A stretch of DNA of 35,190 nucleotides from positions 82,413 through 117,602 of the IMG/VR virus record IMGVR_UViG_3300034102_002786; one strand, written 5' to 3'. The notes under the pieces were generated by a model, which was not told the DNA's origin, did not search any database, and saw nothing but the letters and a program-made list of their open reading frames with translations. This document shows, piece after piece, positions 27,961-34,218 of the stretch (position 1 is the first letter of the stretch; each line of letters begins with the position of its first letter). The position numbers were made by a program, and so were the translations under genes. This DNA comes from a virus.

Positions 27961-28118
27961 TTAATACAACTCGTATTTAACTAGCTAACTAACACGTTAG
28001 CAAATATCGTATGTAAAAAACAGCAATGTAATTCCGTTTCTTTCACGTTATCCCTTATTTTACCGGTCCCGTCTTCTTAGGGCCCTATATTGAAAATAGT
28101 CACAAATTGTACTCGAGC

Positions 28119-28165
28119 TAACTAGTTGATTATCAATAGGCCGGGCTAACGTGTTGATTATCAAT
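28119..28165 (+). repeat. 19-base repeat family, copies D (two)
   Basis: TAACTAGTTGATTATCAAT (28119-28137, 17/19) and the perfect TAACGTGTTGATTATCAAT (28147-28165) are in direct orientation, 28 bases apart. The second is followed by AAAGAATTTTTAAAGATTT, like copy A. It is 31 bases before the class A -33 box. Confidence 0.85.
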
Positions 28166-28195
28166 AAAGAATTTTTAAAGATTTCGTGGAAAATA

Positions 28196-28227
28196 TTTGG
28201 CCATATCGGCTAACTGCCCTATCTTTA
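28196..28227 (+). promoter_or_regulatory. Class A promoter
   Basis: TTTG at 28196-28199 and TATCTTTA at 28220-28227, spaced 20 bases, then CTATGTAATAAAAATG. It drives the genes from 28250. Confidence 0.85.
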
Positions 28228-28249
28228 CTATGTAATAAAAATGATAAAT

Positions 28250-28558
28250 ATGTATAACGAAAACCCCTTCAGACAGTTCTCCGCTAGTAAAATGAGTAAT
28301 AACCCCCGTTTCAACGTATCGGTTGAATATACGGACTTTATGGGTAATACTCACCGTATCCAATGTAAGACACGTAAAGCCCTTAATTCGGCTCGTGAGT
28401 TCCTTAGTATCTTTAAAGCTGAATCTACAGCGATTAATAAGATATTGGGTGAATACCCCGTTAAGATGGGTAAGTTCCCTAAGAAGTTCCACTCGGAAAT
28501 TAAGAGTGACCTTCAGGCCGCTGGTTTCGGTACTATTTCTAAATACCTTTTAAAATAA
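28250..28558 (+). CDS. Basic hypothetical protein (102 aa)
   Basis: I prefer the ATG at 28250 (MYNENPFRQFSASKMSNNPR) over one at 28241, by analogy to the leader spacing at the other class A promoters. The product is basic, with likely strands (RFNVSVEYTDFMGNTHRIQC) and a helical C-terminal half (FHSEIKSDLQAAGFGTISKY). No family recognised. Confidence 0.65.
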   Translation: MYNENPFRQFSASKMSNNPRFNVSVEYTDFMGNTHRIQCKTRKALNSAREFLSIFKAESTAINKILGEYPVKMGKFPKKFHSEIKSDLQAAGFGTISKYLLK

Positions 28559-28563
28559 TCACT

Positions 28564-28680
28564 ATGGGTACTACAATCACCTTAATCGAAGCCATCATTG
28601 TATCAGCTGTTTCTTTGTTTGGTTATGTGTTCTTTAAAACGGCTTATGAGTATTTTTTTCAAACCCCTAAATCTAAGTAA
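28564..28680 (+). CDS. Tiny membrane protein (38 aa)
   Basis: ATG at 28564. Product MGTTITLIEAIIVSAVSLFG, then YVFFKTAYEYFFQTPKSK. One hydrophobic segment with a basic C-terminus, typical of a small single-span peptide. It is placed between two small soluble genes of one operon. Confidence 0.5.
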   Translation: MGTTITLIEAIIVSAVSLFGYVFFKTAYEYFFQTPKSK

Positions 28681-28681
28681 T

Positions 28682-28999
28682 ATGAATATGAATAGTACAA
28701 CCGAAAAATTGGTTAATGTGTTTTCTCAAGATGAGTTGTCCGCATTGATGACCGCTGTAGCTGGATATGTGAATGTGAAACGTAAGCAAGGTAGAAGTAC
28801 CGGTATTGAGGTGGGTGTGTTTAACAAAGTGTGTGATGCTCTATTAGCAAGTAACTACTTAAACGCTGTTGAAGTTGAAACGATAGCCCGTAAAAACCCC
28901 TATTCAAAGGATGTACCTAAAGAGTATTGGGGTACGGCTAGTGGAAAGGCCCTATTGGCTGAGATGGAAGAAGGTAGTACAAACGCTTATTCTTACTAA
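28682..28999 (+). CDS. Hypothetical helical protein (105 aa)
   Basis: I chose the ATG at 28682, just after the upstream stop. The product starts MNMNSTTEKLVNVFSQDELS and is helical, with basic turns (VKRKQGRSTGIEVGVFNKVC). It has a conserved-looking C-terminal segment (GKALLAEMEEGS). No family recognised. Confidence 0.6.
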   Translation: MNMNSTTEKLVNVFSQDELSALMTAVAGYVNVKRKQGRSTGIEVGVFNKVCDALLASNYLNAVEVETIARKNPYSKDVPKEYWGTASGKALLAEMEEGSTNAYSY

Positions 29000-29018
29000 A
29001 CCCTACAAACCCCTTACT

Positions 29019-29234
29019 ATGTTAAAAGCTGAAATATATAAGAATCTTACTACGGTATCCGATGACCTTATTATGGATACATTCACCTACCCCTATTGTC
29101 CGCAAGTTGGTAACTTTGGTTATATGTACAATGGTATCCTATGGCGTGGTATAGATAGTTCTGATATAGTAATGAGGTCCGATGAGCAGATTGATAGACA
29201 GATATATAAGATATTAAGTAAATTAAATAAATAA
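29019..29234 (+). CDS. Hypothetical protein (71 aa)
   Basis: The ATG at 29019 follows AAACCCCTTACT, with the AACCCCTTA motif. The product begins MLKAEIYKNLTTVSDDLIMD and continues with an aromatic region (YPYCPQVGNFGYMYNGILW), then a helix. It lacks the ENI-family core, so I keep it separate despite its MLK start. Confidence 0.6.
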   Translation: MLKAEIYKNLTTVSDDLIMDTFTYPYCPQVGNFGYMYNGILWRGIDSSDIVMRSDEQIDRQIYKILSKLNK

Positions 29235-29237
29235 GAT

Positions 29238-29507
29238 ATGACAGTAAGTGAACAAATTAAAGTGGACCTGTTAGATATGGTCCTAAAGCATGATTATTCG
29301 TATATGTATTCCGATGACCATAGAGCTTGGGAAAGCGGTATGAGATACGAAAAAGAAATCGAAGCTAAGATACATGCACTATGTGCTATACACAAAGAAG
29401 ATGCATATAGCTTAATAGCTGAGTGTTTGGGTACACGTAGTGAACAATACACCGATGGACTGACACACAAAGTAATTAAAGGTTGGTTCAAGCCCTATAT
29501 AGGATAA
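29238..29507 (+). CDS. Hypothetical protein (89 aa)
   Basis: A soluble, mostly helical protein (MTVSEQIKVDLLDMVLKHDY, then WESGMRYEKEIEAKIHALCA). It is the last gene before a terminator. No family recognised. Confidence 0.6.
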   Translation: MTVSEQIKVDLLDMVLKHDYSYMYSDDHRAWESGMRYEKEIEAKIHALCAIHKEDAYSLIAECLGTRSEQYTDGLTHKVIKGWFKPYIG

Positions 29508-29539
29508 AGATATTATTTGGTTAGTTATATTTTCATTTT

Positions 29540-29569
29540 CCCCGCCTGTTTCTACCGGTGGGGTTTTTT
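29540..29569 (+). terminator. Intrinsic terminator
   Basis: CCCCGCC (29540-29546) pairs with GGTGGGG (29557-29563) around TGTTTCTACC, followed by TTTTTT. It ends the operon from the 28196 promoter. Confidence 0.85.
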
Positions 29570-29611
29570 ATTTAGATTAATTCCAAATTACAAAAATATT
29601 TTCCAAACCCC

Positions 29612-29642
29612 TTGACTTTTACGAATATATTACTTACCTTTA
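29612..29642 (+). promoter_or_regulatory. Class A promoter without nearby 19-base repeat
   Basis: TTG at 29612-29614 and TACCTTTA at 29635-29642, spaced 20 bases, then CTATGTAATAAAAAG. It shares the class A initial sequence but no 19-base repeat is visible between the terminator and its -33 box. It drives genes at 29666 and after. Confidence 0.75.
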
Positions 29643-29665
29643 CTATGTAATAAAAAGATAACGAT

Positions 29666-29920
29666 ATGAATACTCTCCGATTTAACCGCCACGAATTGTT
29701 CTCCGAAAAAATGATGGACTTTCACTCCACTACCCTTCGAATGGTTGAAGATTATCATATAGCTAGAGATGAAAGCTGGTTCACCCCACTATACAATATG
29801 TTGTGTGGTGTGTGGGATGGATACTACTATACTGAAATGTTAGAGATGGCCAAACAAATGGGATTACCTACCCACATCACTAACCGAATTGAATTTACTG
29901 AACGATACATTAAACTTTAA
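29666..29920 (+). CDS. Hypothetical protein (84 aa)
   Basis: A promoter-proximal gene; MNTLRFNRHELFSEKMMDFH, then a helical centre and CGVWDGYYYTEMLEMAKQMG. It looks helical and aromatic. No family recognised. Confidence 0.6.
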   Translation: MNTLRFNRHELFSEKMMDFHSTTLRMVEDYHIARDESWFTPLYNMLCGVWDGYYYTEMLEMAKQMGLPTHITNRIEFTERYIKL

Positions 29921-29923
29921 TAT

Positions 29924-30148
29924 ATGAGCTTTTCTAAACCCCTTTTACACGAAACTATTCTAGCTAACTTCGGTCCCTACCAAGTGGATACGGTAGTTGG
30001 TACAAATCAAATGTTCCTTCGATTTGGATATTGGCGGAGAATAGATGCTAAGCTACTTCAGGATATAGTAGGTGAATCTATTATAGTAGTAGAGGACTCA
30101 TTAGATGATGATGATTGTGGTACACTATGGAGCTATAAACTAAAATGA
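29924..30148 (+). CDS. Hypothetical protein (74 aa)
   Basis: Starts MSFSKPLLHETILANFGPYQ, with predicted strands (VDTVVGTNQMFLRFGYW) and an acidic segment (EDSLDDDDCG). It overlaps the next small membrane gene by 4 bases. No family recognised. Confidence 0.6.
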   Translation: MSFSKPLLHETILANFGPYQVDTVVGTNQMFLRFGYWRRIDAKLLQDIVGESIIVVEDSLDDDDCGTLWSYKLK

Positions 30149-30300
30149 AAAACTGGCAATTAATACTAACCGCCACTCTTAGCGGTGTTACTTTTGTGTT
30201 CACACTTACCGGTCCTAACTTACTTACCCCTACGGTTAGTTGGACACTGTGTGTACTATCCCTATATAGTATAGGCTATAAAAATAATTCAGCTAAATAA
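30145..30300 (+). CDS. Small membrane protein (51 aa)
   Basis: ATG on an ATGA overlap. Two hydrophobic segments (WQLILTATLSGVTFVFTLTG and VSWTLCVLSLYSIGY) with a short polar tail (KNNSAK), so a two-span membrane peptide. It is the last gene before a 558-base noncoding region. Confidence 0.55.
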   Translation: MKNWQLILTATLSGVTFVFTLTGPNLLTPTVSWTLCVLSLYSIGYKNNSAK

Positions 30301-30699
30301 AATACTCTTAGTATATACCCATGTAACATAGACCCGATGTGGGTTGCATGGCATGGGTGATACATATTGATACATACCTATTCCTATGCAACCGTTGGTA
30401 GCAGTGGGTTGCATGAGACGGGACGGGGGGGACTGAATTTCTTGTGACTGAGAAAATAAAAGTTTGGCATGACCCACGCCTATGCCGTTTCCGCCCCGAG
30501 CCCGGTTTTTTCCCGTATAGGATTTTTATAGGGTAAGGTAGTACCTAGCCTGCCTTAATAGGGTGGACCTCTATCAATTTAGCTATTTCCCTTTTAGGAT
30601 GGATTAGACCCCCTTATTTTTGATGGTTTCGGTATGGGGTGTATATTGGGGTGGTTTTATGGTAAAGCTCGGGAAATCACAGTAAAACCATATAATATG

Positions 30700-30767
30700 T
30701 ATCTCTTTAATAATCAATAGGTTAGCTCGGGTTTAGAGCGGGCCCGGCTAACGTGTTGATTATCAAT
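30700..30767 (+). repeat. 19-base repeat family, copies E
   Basis: A perfect TAACGTGTTGATTATCAAT lies at 30749-30767, followed by GAGGAATTTTTGGGG as at copies A and D. A weak copy (TAATCAAT end shared, 13/19) lies at 30700-30718. Between them GGTTAGC (30719-30725) and GGCTAAC can form a short hairpin. It is 23 bases from the class A TTG box. Confidence 0.75.
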
Positions 30768-30789
30768 GAGGAATTTTTGGGGTTTTTCA

Positions 30790-30819
30790 TTGCTATATGG
30801 GTATTTTTTCGTATCTTTG
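30790..30819 (+). promoter_or_regulatory. Class A promoter
   Basis: TTG at 30790-30792 and TATCTTTG at 30812-30819, spaced 19 bases, then GTATGTTAATAAA. The initial sequence is a variant of CTATGTAATAAA. It drives the genes from 30859 and possibly the ENI cluster beyond. Confidence 0.8.
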
Positions 30820-30858
30820 GTATGTTAATAAATTTCTAAATAAACAAAAATTAAGATT

Positions 30859-31116
30859 ATGAAAAGTTTTAAAGTTTCAGATGGTAAGGTAATGGTAGAT
30901 GGTGTCCTTTATGGTACTACTCCTATTAATGATGTAAAGGTTAGGGGTAAGGTAGGTACTATCCATTCTATCAACATTGAAGGTAGAGGTCAGTTCTTCC
31001 CTATTAGTGGGTTATTCAACGATGGTTCTATAAAGGTTGTTGATTCTACTACTGATGTATTGGATGTGGATGTAAAAGTAGAAAAGAAGAAAAGGGCTAA
31101 AAAGAGTTCTAAGTAA
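30859..31116 (+). CDS. Small basic-tailed beta-rich protein (85 aa)
   Basis: Begins MKSFKVSDGKVMVDGVLYGT and continues with a repeating strand pattern (DVKVRGKVGTIHSINIEGRG), then ends in a Lys-rich tail (VEKKKRAKKSSK). The beta-rich, Gly/Asp-marked strands resemble a small OB or SH3-like domain. It follows AAAAATTAAGATT before the ATG. Confidence 0.65.
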   Translation: MKSFKVSDGKVMVDGVLYGTTPINDVKVRGKVGTIHSINIEGRGQFFPISGLFNDGSIKVVDSTTDVLDVDVKVEKKKRAKKSSK

Positions 31117-31161
31117 TCCTTTTATACTATATACTATTTCTTTATTATAAATCCCCTTATT

Positions 31162-31398
31162 ATGTATAACAATTACAATGATGTCCAAGCGTATGAGGCT
31201 TTGGAGAACGAAAGATTACAAACGGCATTAGACCCGAAATACCAACAATGGGTAAAGGAACTTAACATTTCTCAATCGTATGTAGAGCCCGATGGGTTTA
31301 TTAGGGCTAAGCAATTAAATGAGCAATACGACTTTTCAAACAATAGTTCTAAATCACCAATTCTTAACTTTTTAAAGATTAAAGGTATATGGTCTTAA
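31162..31398 (+). CDS. Hypothetical protein (78 aa)
   Basis: Preceded by AATCCCCTTATT and its ATG. The product MYNNYNDVQAYEALENERLQ is a helix followed by KYQQWVKELNISQSYVEPDG and a C-terminal helix (SPILNFLKIKGIWS). It overlaps the next gene by 10 bases. No family recognised. Confidence 0.6.
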   Translation: MYNNYNDVQAYEALENERLQTALDPKYQQWVKELNISQSYVEPDGFIRAKQLNEQYDFSNNSSKSPILNFLKIKGIWS

Positions 31399-31748
31399 AC
31401 ATTAGTGGTATCAATAAACTTACCGGTCACATATTCCATAATCGGACTATCCAAAAGGTTTCATTAGCAGCAAGATATGGTGTGGATTCATCTTCGTATG
31501 TATTTTATTTTGCCGAAATACCTTATTACAAAAATGACCCGAATGGAATGAAACGATGGGAAGATGAATTTGAGATTCACCTATACCGCCGCCCCAAACA
31601 TGGTAAGTACGAATTGTTTTGGATGGGATTGCATGGTGTGACTTGTATGGAATTGGGTTGGAAAGATATTCAAAACTTTTCTACCTTTATTTCATCGTTA
31701 GGTATGGTGGTTGAAAGAGGTAAAAGGTATTGGACAGAAAATAGATAA
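31389..31748 (+). CDS. ENI-family small protein (second cluster, member 1)
   Basis: Starts MVLNISGINKLTGHIFHNRT, sharing the GHxFHN block with the first-cluster member at 20975. The core is YVFYFAEIPYY, then FEIHLYRRPKHGKYELFW, matching the family's YxF...IxLxR...YxL pattern. 119 aa, overlapping the previous gene by 10 bases. Confidence 0.75.
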   Translation: MVLNISGINKLTGHIFHNRTIQKVSLAARYGVDSSSYVFYFAEIPYYKNDPNGMKRWEDEFEIHLYRRPKHGKYELFWMGLHGVTCMELGWKDIQNFSTFISSLGMVVERGKRYWTENR

Positions 31749-31751
31749 GAT

Positions 31752-31859
31752 ATGATAAAGTATATAAAACAATATTGGAACGCATTAGGTGATAGTGAAA
31801 AGTTAATGGTAATCTATTTGGTTGCTATGGCTATCCTTATTCTTATCGCCACAAATTAA
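31752..31859 (+). CDS. Tiny membrane peptide (35 aa)
   Basis: MIKYIKQYWNALGDSEKLMV then IYLVAMAILILIATN: one hydrophobic segment at the C-terminus. It interrupts the second ENI cluster and lies between two of its members. Confidence 0.5.
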   Translation: MIKYIKQYWNALGDSEKLMVIYLVAMAILILIATN

Positions 31860-31863
31860 TCCT

Positions 31864-32178
31864 ATGTTAAAGATTAAAAACCCTGAAAGGTTGAATATTA
31901 CAACAAAAGCTCTAACCGCTGATATACATTGTGAAATTGTATATCAAAGAGAAAATGCAGCTGAATACCTATTTCGTATTCTAAAGGATGGTGTATTGGA
32001 TGCTAAGATGACTATATCAAAAGATTGGAATGTAGGCGATACCGTTGTTGTACGATTTTGTGATAAGGATAATCATTGGATTCATTCTACTTACGAATTG
32101 GATTATGAAATGGTTAGTAATCGTAGTAAATTTATTTTTTGGATTACTGAAAGATTCCTTGATGATTATAAACAATAA
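31864..32178 (+). CDS. Possible divergent ENI-family protein
   Basis: I chose the ATG at 31864 (MLKIKNPERLNITTKALTAD). The core AAEYLFRILKDGVLDAKMTI resembles the family's YxF... strand but the conserved IxLxR block is replaced by VVVRF, so membership is uncertain. 104 aa. Confidence 0.55.
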   Translation: MLKIKNPERLNITTKALTADIHCEIVYQRENAAEYLFRILKDGVLDAKMTISKDWNVGDTVVVRFCDKDNHWIHSTYELDYEMVSNRSKFIFWITERFLDDYKQ

Positions 32179-32179
32179 T

Positions 32180-32479
32180 ATGCTAACCATAGAGAACTTA
32201 GATAAGATTACCAATTGCATTGGATTCAATGTGTGGAATGTTACTTATGATACTCATTATTCATTCTTTGTTGATGTGGGTGATAGCAAAGCAATAGAAG
32301 TTACACTAGCCCGTCATAAACCAAAATTACAAAATGGTAAACCACATCCACATAGTGATGAATATCTTTTACAATGTCACCATATCAGTTGGAAACACTA
32401 TTGGGTAACAAAGAATGATATAAGGGATATATGGGAGATGAGCAGATTAATTGAATCATTTATAAACGAAGTTAAGTAA
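32180..32479 (+). CDS. ENI-family small protein (second cluster, member 3)
   Basis: Chosen start at 32180, one base after the previous stop. MLTIENLDKITNCIGFNVWN begins the family signature; HYSFFVDVG and IEVTLARHK give the core. The C-terminal WEMSRLIESFINEVK is the typical closing helix. It overlaps the next gene start by one base. Confidence 0.75.
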   Translation: MLTIENLDKITNCIGFNVWNVTYDTHYSFFVDVGDSKAIEVTLARHKPKLQNGKPHPHSDEYLLQCHHISWKHYWVTKNDIRDIWEMSRLIESFINEVK

Positions 32480-32787
32480 TGCTAATAATAGATAACATAG
32501 AGAAGATTAAACAATATCCATTCAACGTACATTGGAGATGCGATTCGGTTAGAGAAACGGATACCTTTTATCATTTCGTTGTTGAACGCTTGAATATAGA
32601 AGGTAAGATATGTGATGTTAGAAGGATAACCCTATCGAGAGTTGATATACCAAATATGGATGAGAATGAATTATGCTACGAATTATATTTGGATGATAGG
32701 AAGTTGAATCAACTTGTCACAACTTCATACTTAAAAAGTATAAACAACTTAGTAAATAAATTTACGGAAATATTACGGAGCTTATAA
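32479..32787 (+). CDS. ENI-family small protein (second cluster, member 4)
   Basis: Starts MLIIDNIEKIKQYPFNVHWR on a TAATG overlap. The core is TDTFYHFVVERLN, then VRRITLSRVDIPNMDENELC, matching YxF and ITLxR. It ends in a helix (SINNLVNKFTEILRSL). 102 aa. Confidence 0.75.
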   Translation: MLIIDNIEKIKQYPFNVHWRCDSVRETDTFYHFVVERLNIEGKICDVRRITLSRVDIPNMDENELCYELYLDDRKLNQLVTTSYLKSINNLVNKFTEILRSL

Positions 32788-32791
32788 TAAT

Positions 32792-33100
32792 ATGCTAAAG
32801 ATAGAGAACTATAAGAAATTAGTAGGATTAAAGTTTGGCGATTGGACTTGTGGACTAGTTGTAGAGCACGAAAAGATTTATCGTTTCTCGTTCCATAATG
32901 GGAATTCATCCTCTGCATCATATGGGGATACCTATTGGATAGAATTAGATAGAACATCCTACATAGATGCGGACGGTGATGAAGTCTACCCCTTAAACCA
33001 CCCGAATAAAAAACTAATAACAATAATATCAAAACAATATGTTAAGAAGATGGACAAGGTATCCACATTCTTCAACCAAATAATCAGAGATTATGCATGA
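32792..33100 (+). CDS. ENI-family small protein (second cluster, member 5)
   Basis: Starts MLKIENYKKLVGLKFGDWTC, with the GxxF block as VGLKF. The core is KIYRFSFHNGN, then YWIELDRTSYIDADG, matching YxF and IxLxR. It ends in a helix (VSTFFNQIIRDYA). The next gene overlaps its stop by 8 bases. Confidence 0.75.
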   Translation: MLKIENYKKLVGLKFGDWTCGLVVEHEKIYRFSFHNGNSSSASYGDTYWIELDRTSYIDADGDEVYPLNHPNKKLITIISKQYVKKMDKVSTFFNQIIRDYA

Positions 33101-33422
33101 CGTAGAAAAATATCTACATATAACCAACCATAAAAGAATGGAAGGTGAAGAATTCTACGATGGAAGATTCGTATGTACTACCACAGTAGAGACAGATACA
33201 AATTATCGTTTCCAATTCTGTGACCACAATTGGCCATCTCTCCGATATATATGGGTGGAAGTGAGCCGTTTTGGGGAATGGGACTCAAAAGATAGTAGAT
33301 GGGTATATAGATTAAACTACCCACAATCACCCACACATATCGTTTCTGCCCAATTCCTTTCGGATTTCCATAATGCGATTAAGACGATGGGAACGGCATT
33401 AAAATATTCAATAGATAAGTAA
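33093..33422 (+). CDS. ENI-family small protein (second cluster, member 6)
   Basis: MHDVEKYLHITNHKRMEGEE begins with a longer variable N-terminus; EGEEF is the family's GxxF block, TDTNYRFQFCDH and RYIWVEVSRFG the core. The C-terminal helix follows (FHNAIKTMGTALKYSIDK). It overlaps the previous gene by 8 bases and the next by one. Confidence 0.75.
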   Translation: MHDVEKYLHITNHKRMEGEEFYDGRFVCTTTVETDTNYRFQFCDHNWPSLRYIWVEVSRFGEWDSKDSRWVYRLNYPQSPTHIVSAQFLSDFHNAIKTMGTALKYSIDK

Positions 33423-33901
33423 TGAGTATAATGCGAACAAAGGGAAACGGAAAGATAGTGATTACATCCACTCCAAAAGGTGGTGGCTGGGCTTCTGCTA
33501 TGGGCTGGGCGGCTAAGTATTATCAACAAAATCAAACCCAAAAAAATCCTAACTTCGACACGAATAGGAAGTTGGTGATACAAAACTATGCAAAGGATTT
33601 GGGTAGTGGTGTATTTTGGGGATGGGATGTTATCGCTGCTGATGAAACCGATGAAAATTATTTATTCCAATTAAGAAACCGAGAGAATGGTTCATTGAGG
33701 GTTTACATCACATTGGGTAGAGAATTACAAGTTTCCGATTTAGAGAACAACCTATATCAGATGTATCAATGTTATATACATGATGATTTAGCACAATGGG
33801 ATAAGAGGTTTTGGTTGGATGCTAAGGATATTAATCATAAAACCTTTTGGGGAATGATAGAAAAAATTGTGGATGGTTATCATCCATTATTACCATTTTA
33901 A
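33422..33901 (+). CDS. Long ENI-family protein with N-terminal extension
   Basis: A 159-aa relative. The first ~65 residues (MSIMRTKGNGKIVITSTPKG, then a Gly/Trp-rich stretch) are not found in the other members; the rest shows the core (ETDENYLFQLRNRENGSLRV, then YITLGRELQ). It could be a fusion, or the ancestral longer form. It lies within the second array and overlaps the previous gene by one base. Confidence 0.65.
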   Translation: MSIMRTKGNGKIVITSTPKGGGWASAMGWAAKYYQQNQTQKNPNFDTNRKLVIQNYAKDLGSGVFWGWDVIAADETDENYLFQLRNRENGSLRVYITLGRELQVSDLENNLYQMYQCYIHDDLAQWDKRFWLDAKDINHKTFWGMIEKIVDGYHPLLPF

Positions 33902-33903
33902 TT

Positions 33904-34215
33904 ATGCTAACAATAGAGAATTTTAAAAAAATAAAAAACCAATGGTTCGGTGATTGGCAGATTGGTAAAGGTATTATGGAAGAAAAAACCTATTATGCTT
34001 TACAATCACAACACTCAAGTGGAAAACGTAGTGTAACGATAGTTATACTAAGAGAGCCTAAGATGGATGAGAATTTCGAAAAGTATTATTCAATATCTCT
34101 GATAGATGATAATAAAGGTAGTTCATCTATAATAGAAGATATTATATACCATACTGTATTAGAAGATATGGAATTATTTGGAGAATCATTAGTACATTAT
34201 TTAAATACAATATAG
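33904..34215 (+). CDS. ENI-family small protein (second cluster, member 8)
   Basis: Chosen start at 33904, two bases after the previous stop. MLTIENFKKIKNQWFGDWQI begins the signature and its GDW echoes the 32792 member (FGDWTC). The core is TYYALQSQHSSG, then VTIVILREPKMDENF, matching the YxF/IxLxR pattern with ALQ in place of F. It ends the array. Confidence 0.7.
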   Translation: MLTIENFKKIKNQWFGDWQIGKGIMEEKTYYALQSQHSSGKRSVTIVILREPKMDENFEKYYSISLIDDNKGSSSIIEDIIYHTVLEDMELFGESLVHYLNTI

Positions 34216-34218
34216 ATT

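Larger units (their letters stand above)
27853..28249. other. Intergenic region with short tandem repeats, repeat D and promoter
   Basis: This ~400-base region contains no convincing ORF. It holds the terminator above, a short direct repeat (CGTACCACTTGT at 27922 and 27940), a partial copy of the 19-base family on the minus strand (AACACGTTAGC at 27991-28001, with GCTAAC at 27984-27989 forming a palindrome), the repeat pair D and a class A promoter. Confidence 0.65.
30301..30858. other. Long GC-richer noncoding region
   Basis: This 558-base region has no ORF I trust; the candidates are under 30 codons, such as one in 30633-30720. It contains a 12-base direct repeat (GTGGGTTGCATG at 30339-30350 and 30404-30415) with ATGCAACC between (30386-30393), so it can pair with either copy, and a small hairpin (GGCAT at 30466-30470 with ATGCC at 30482-30486). 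The last ~150 bases hold the repeat copy E and a class A promoter. It could encode a structured RNA. Confidence 0.6.

Noticed and set aside
29019-29234. Assigning the MLKAEIYKN protein to the ENI family
   Set aside because: It has the MLK start but neither the GxxF block nor the YxF and IxLxR core.
30289-30477. 62-codon frame on the minus strand
   Set aside because: It lies in a noncoding region, its codons are unlike those of real genes here, and no start context or promoter is present; it is probably chance.
30490-30520. CCCCGAGCCCGGTTTTTT as a terminator
   Set aside because: No stem of 5 bp or more can be formed immediately before the T run.
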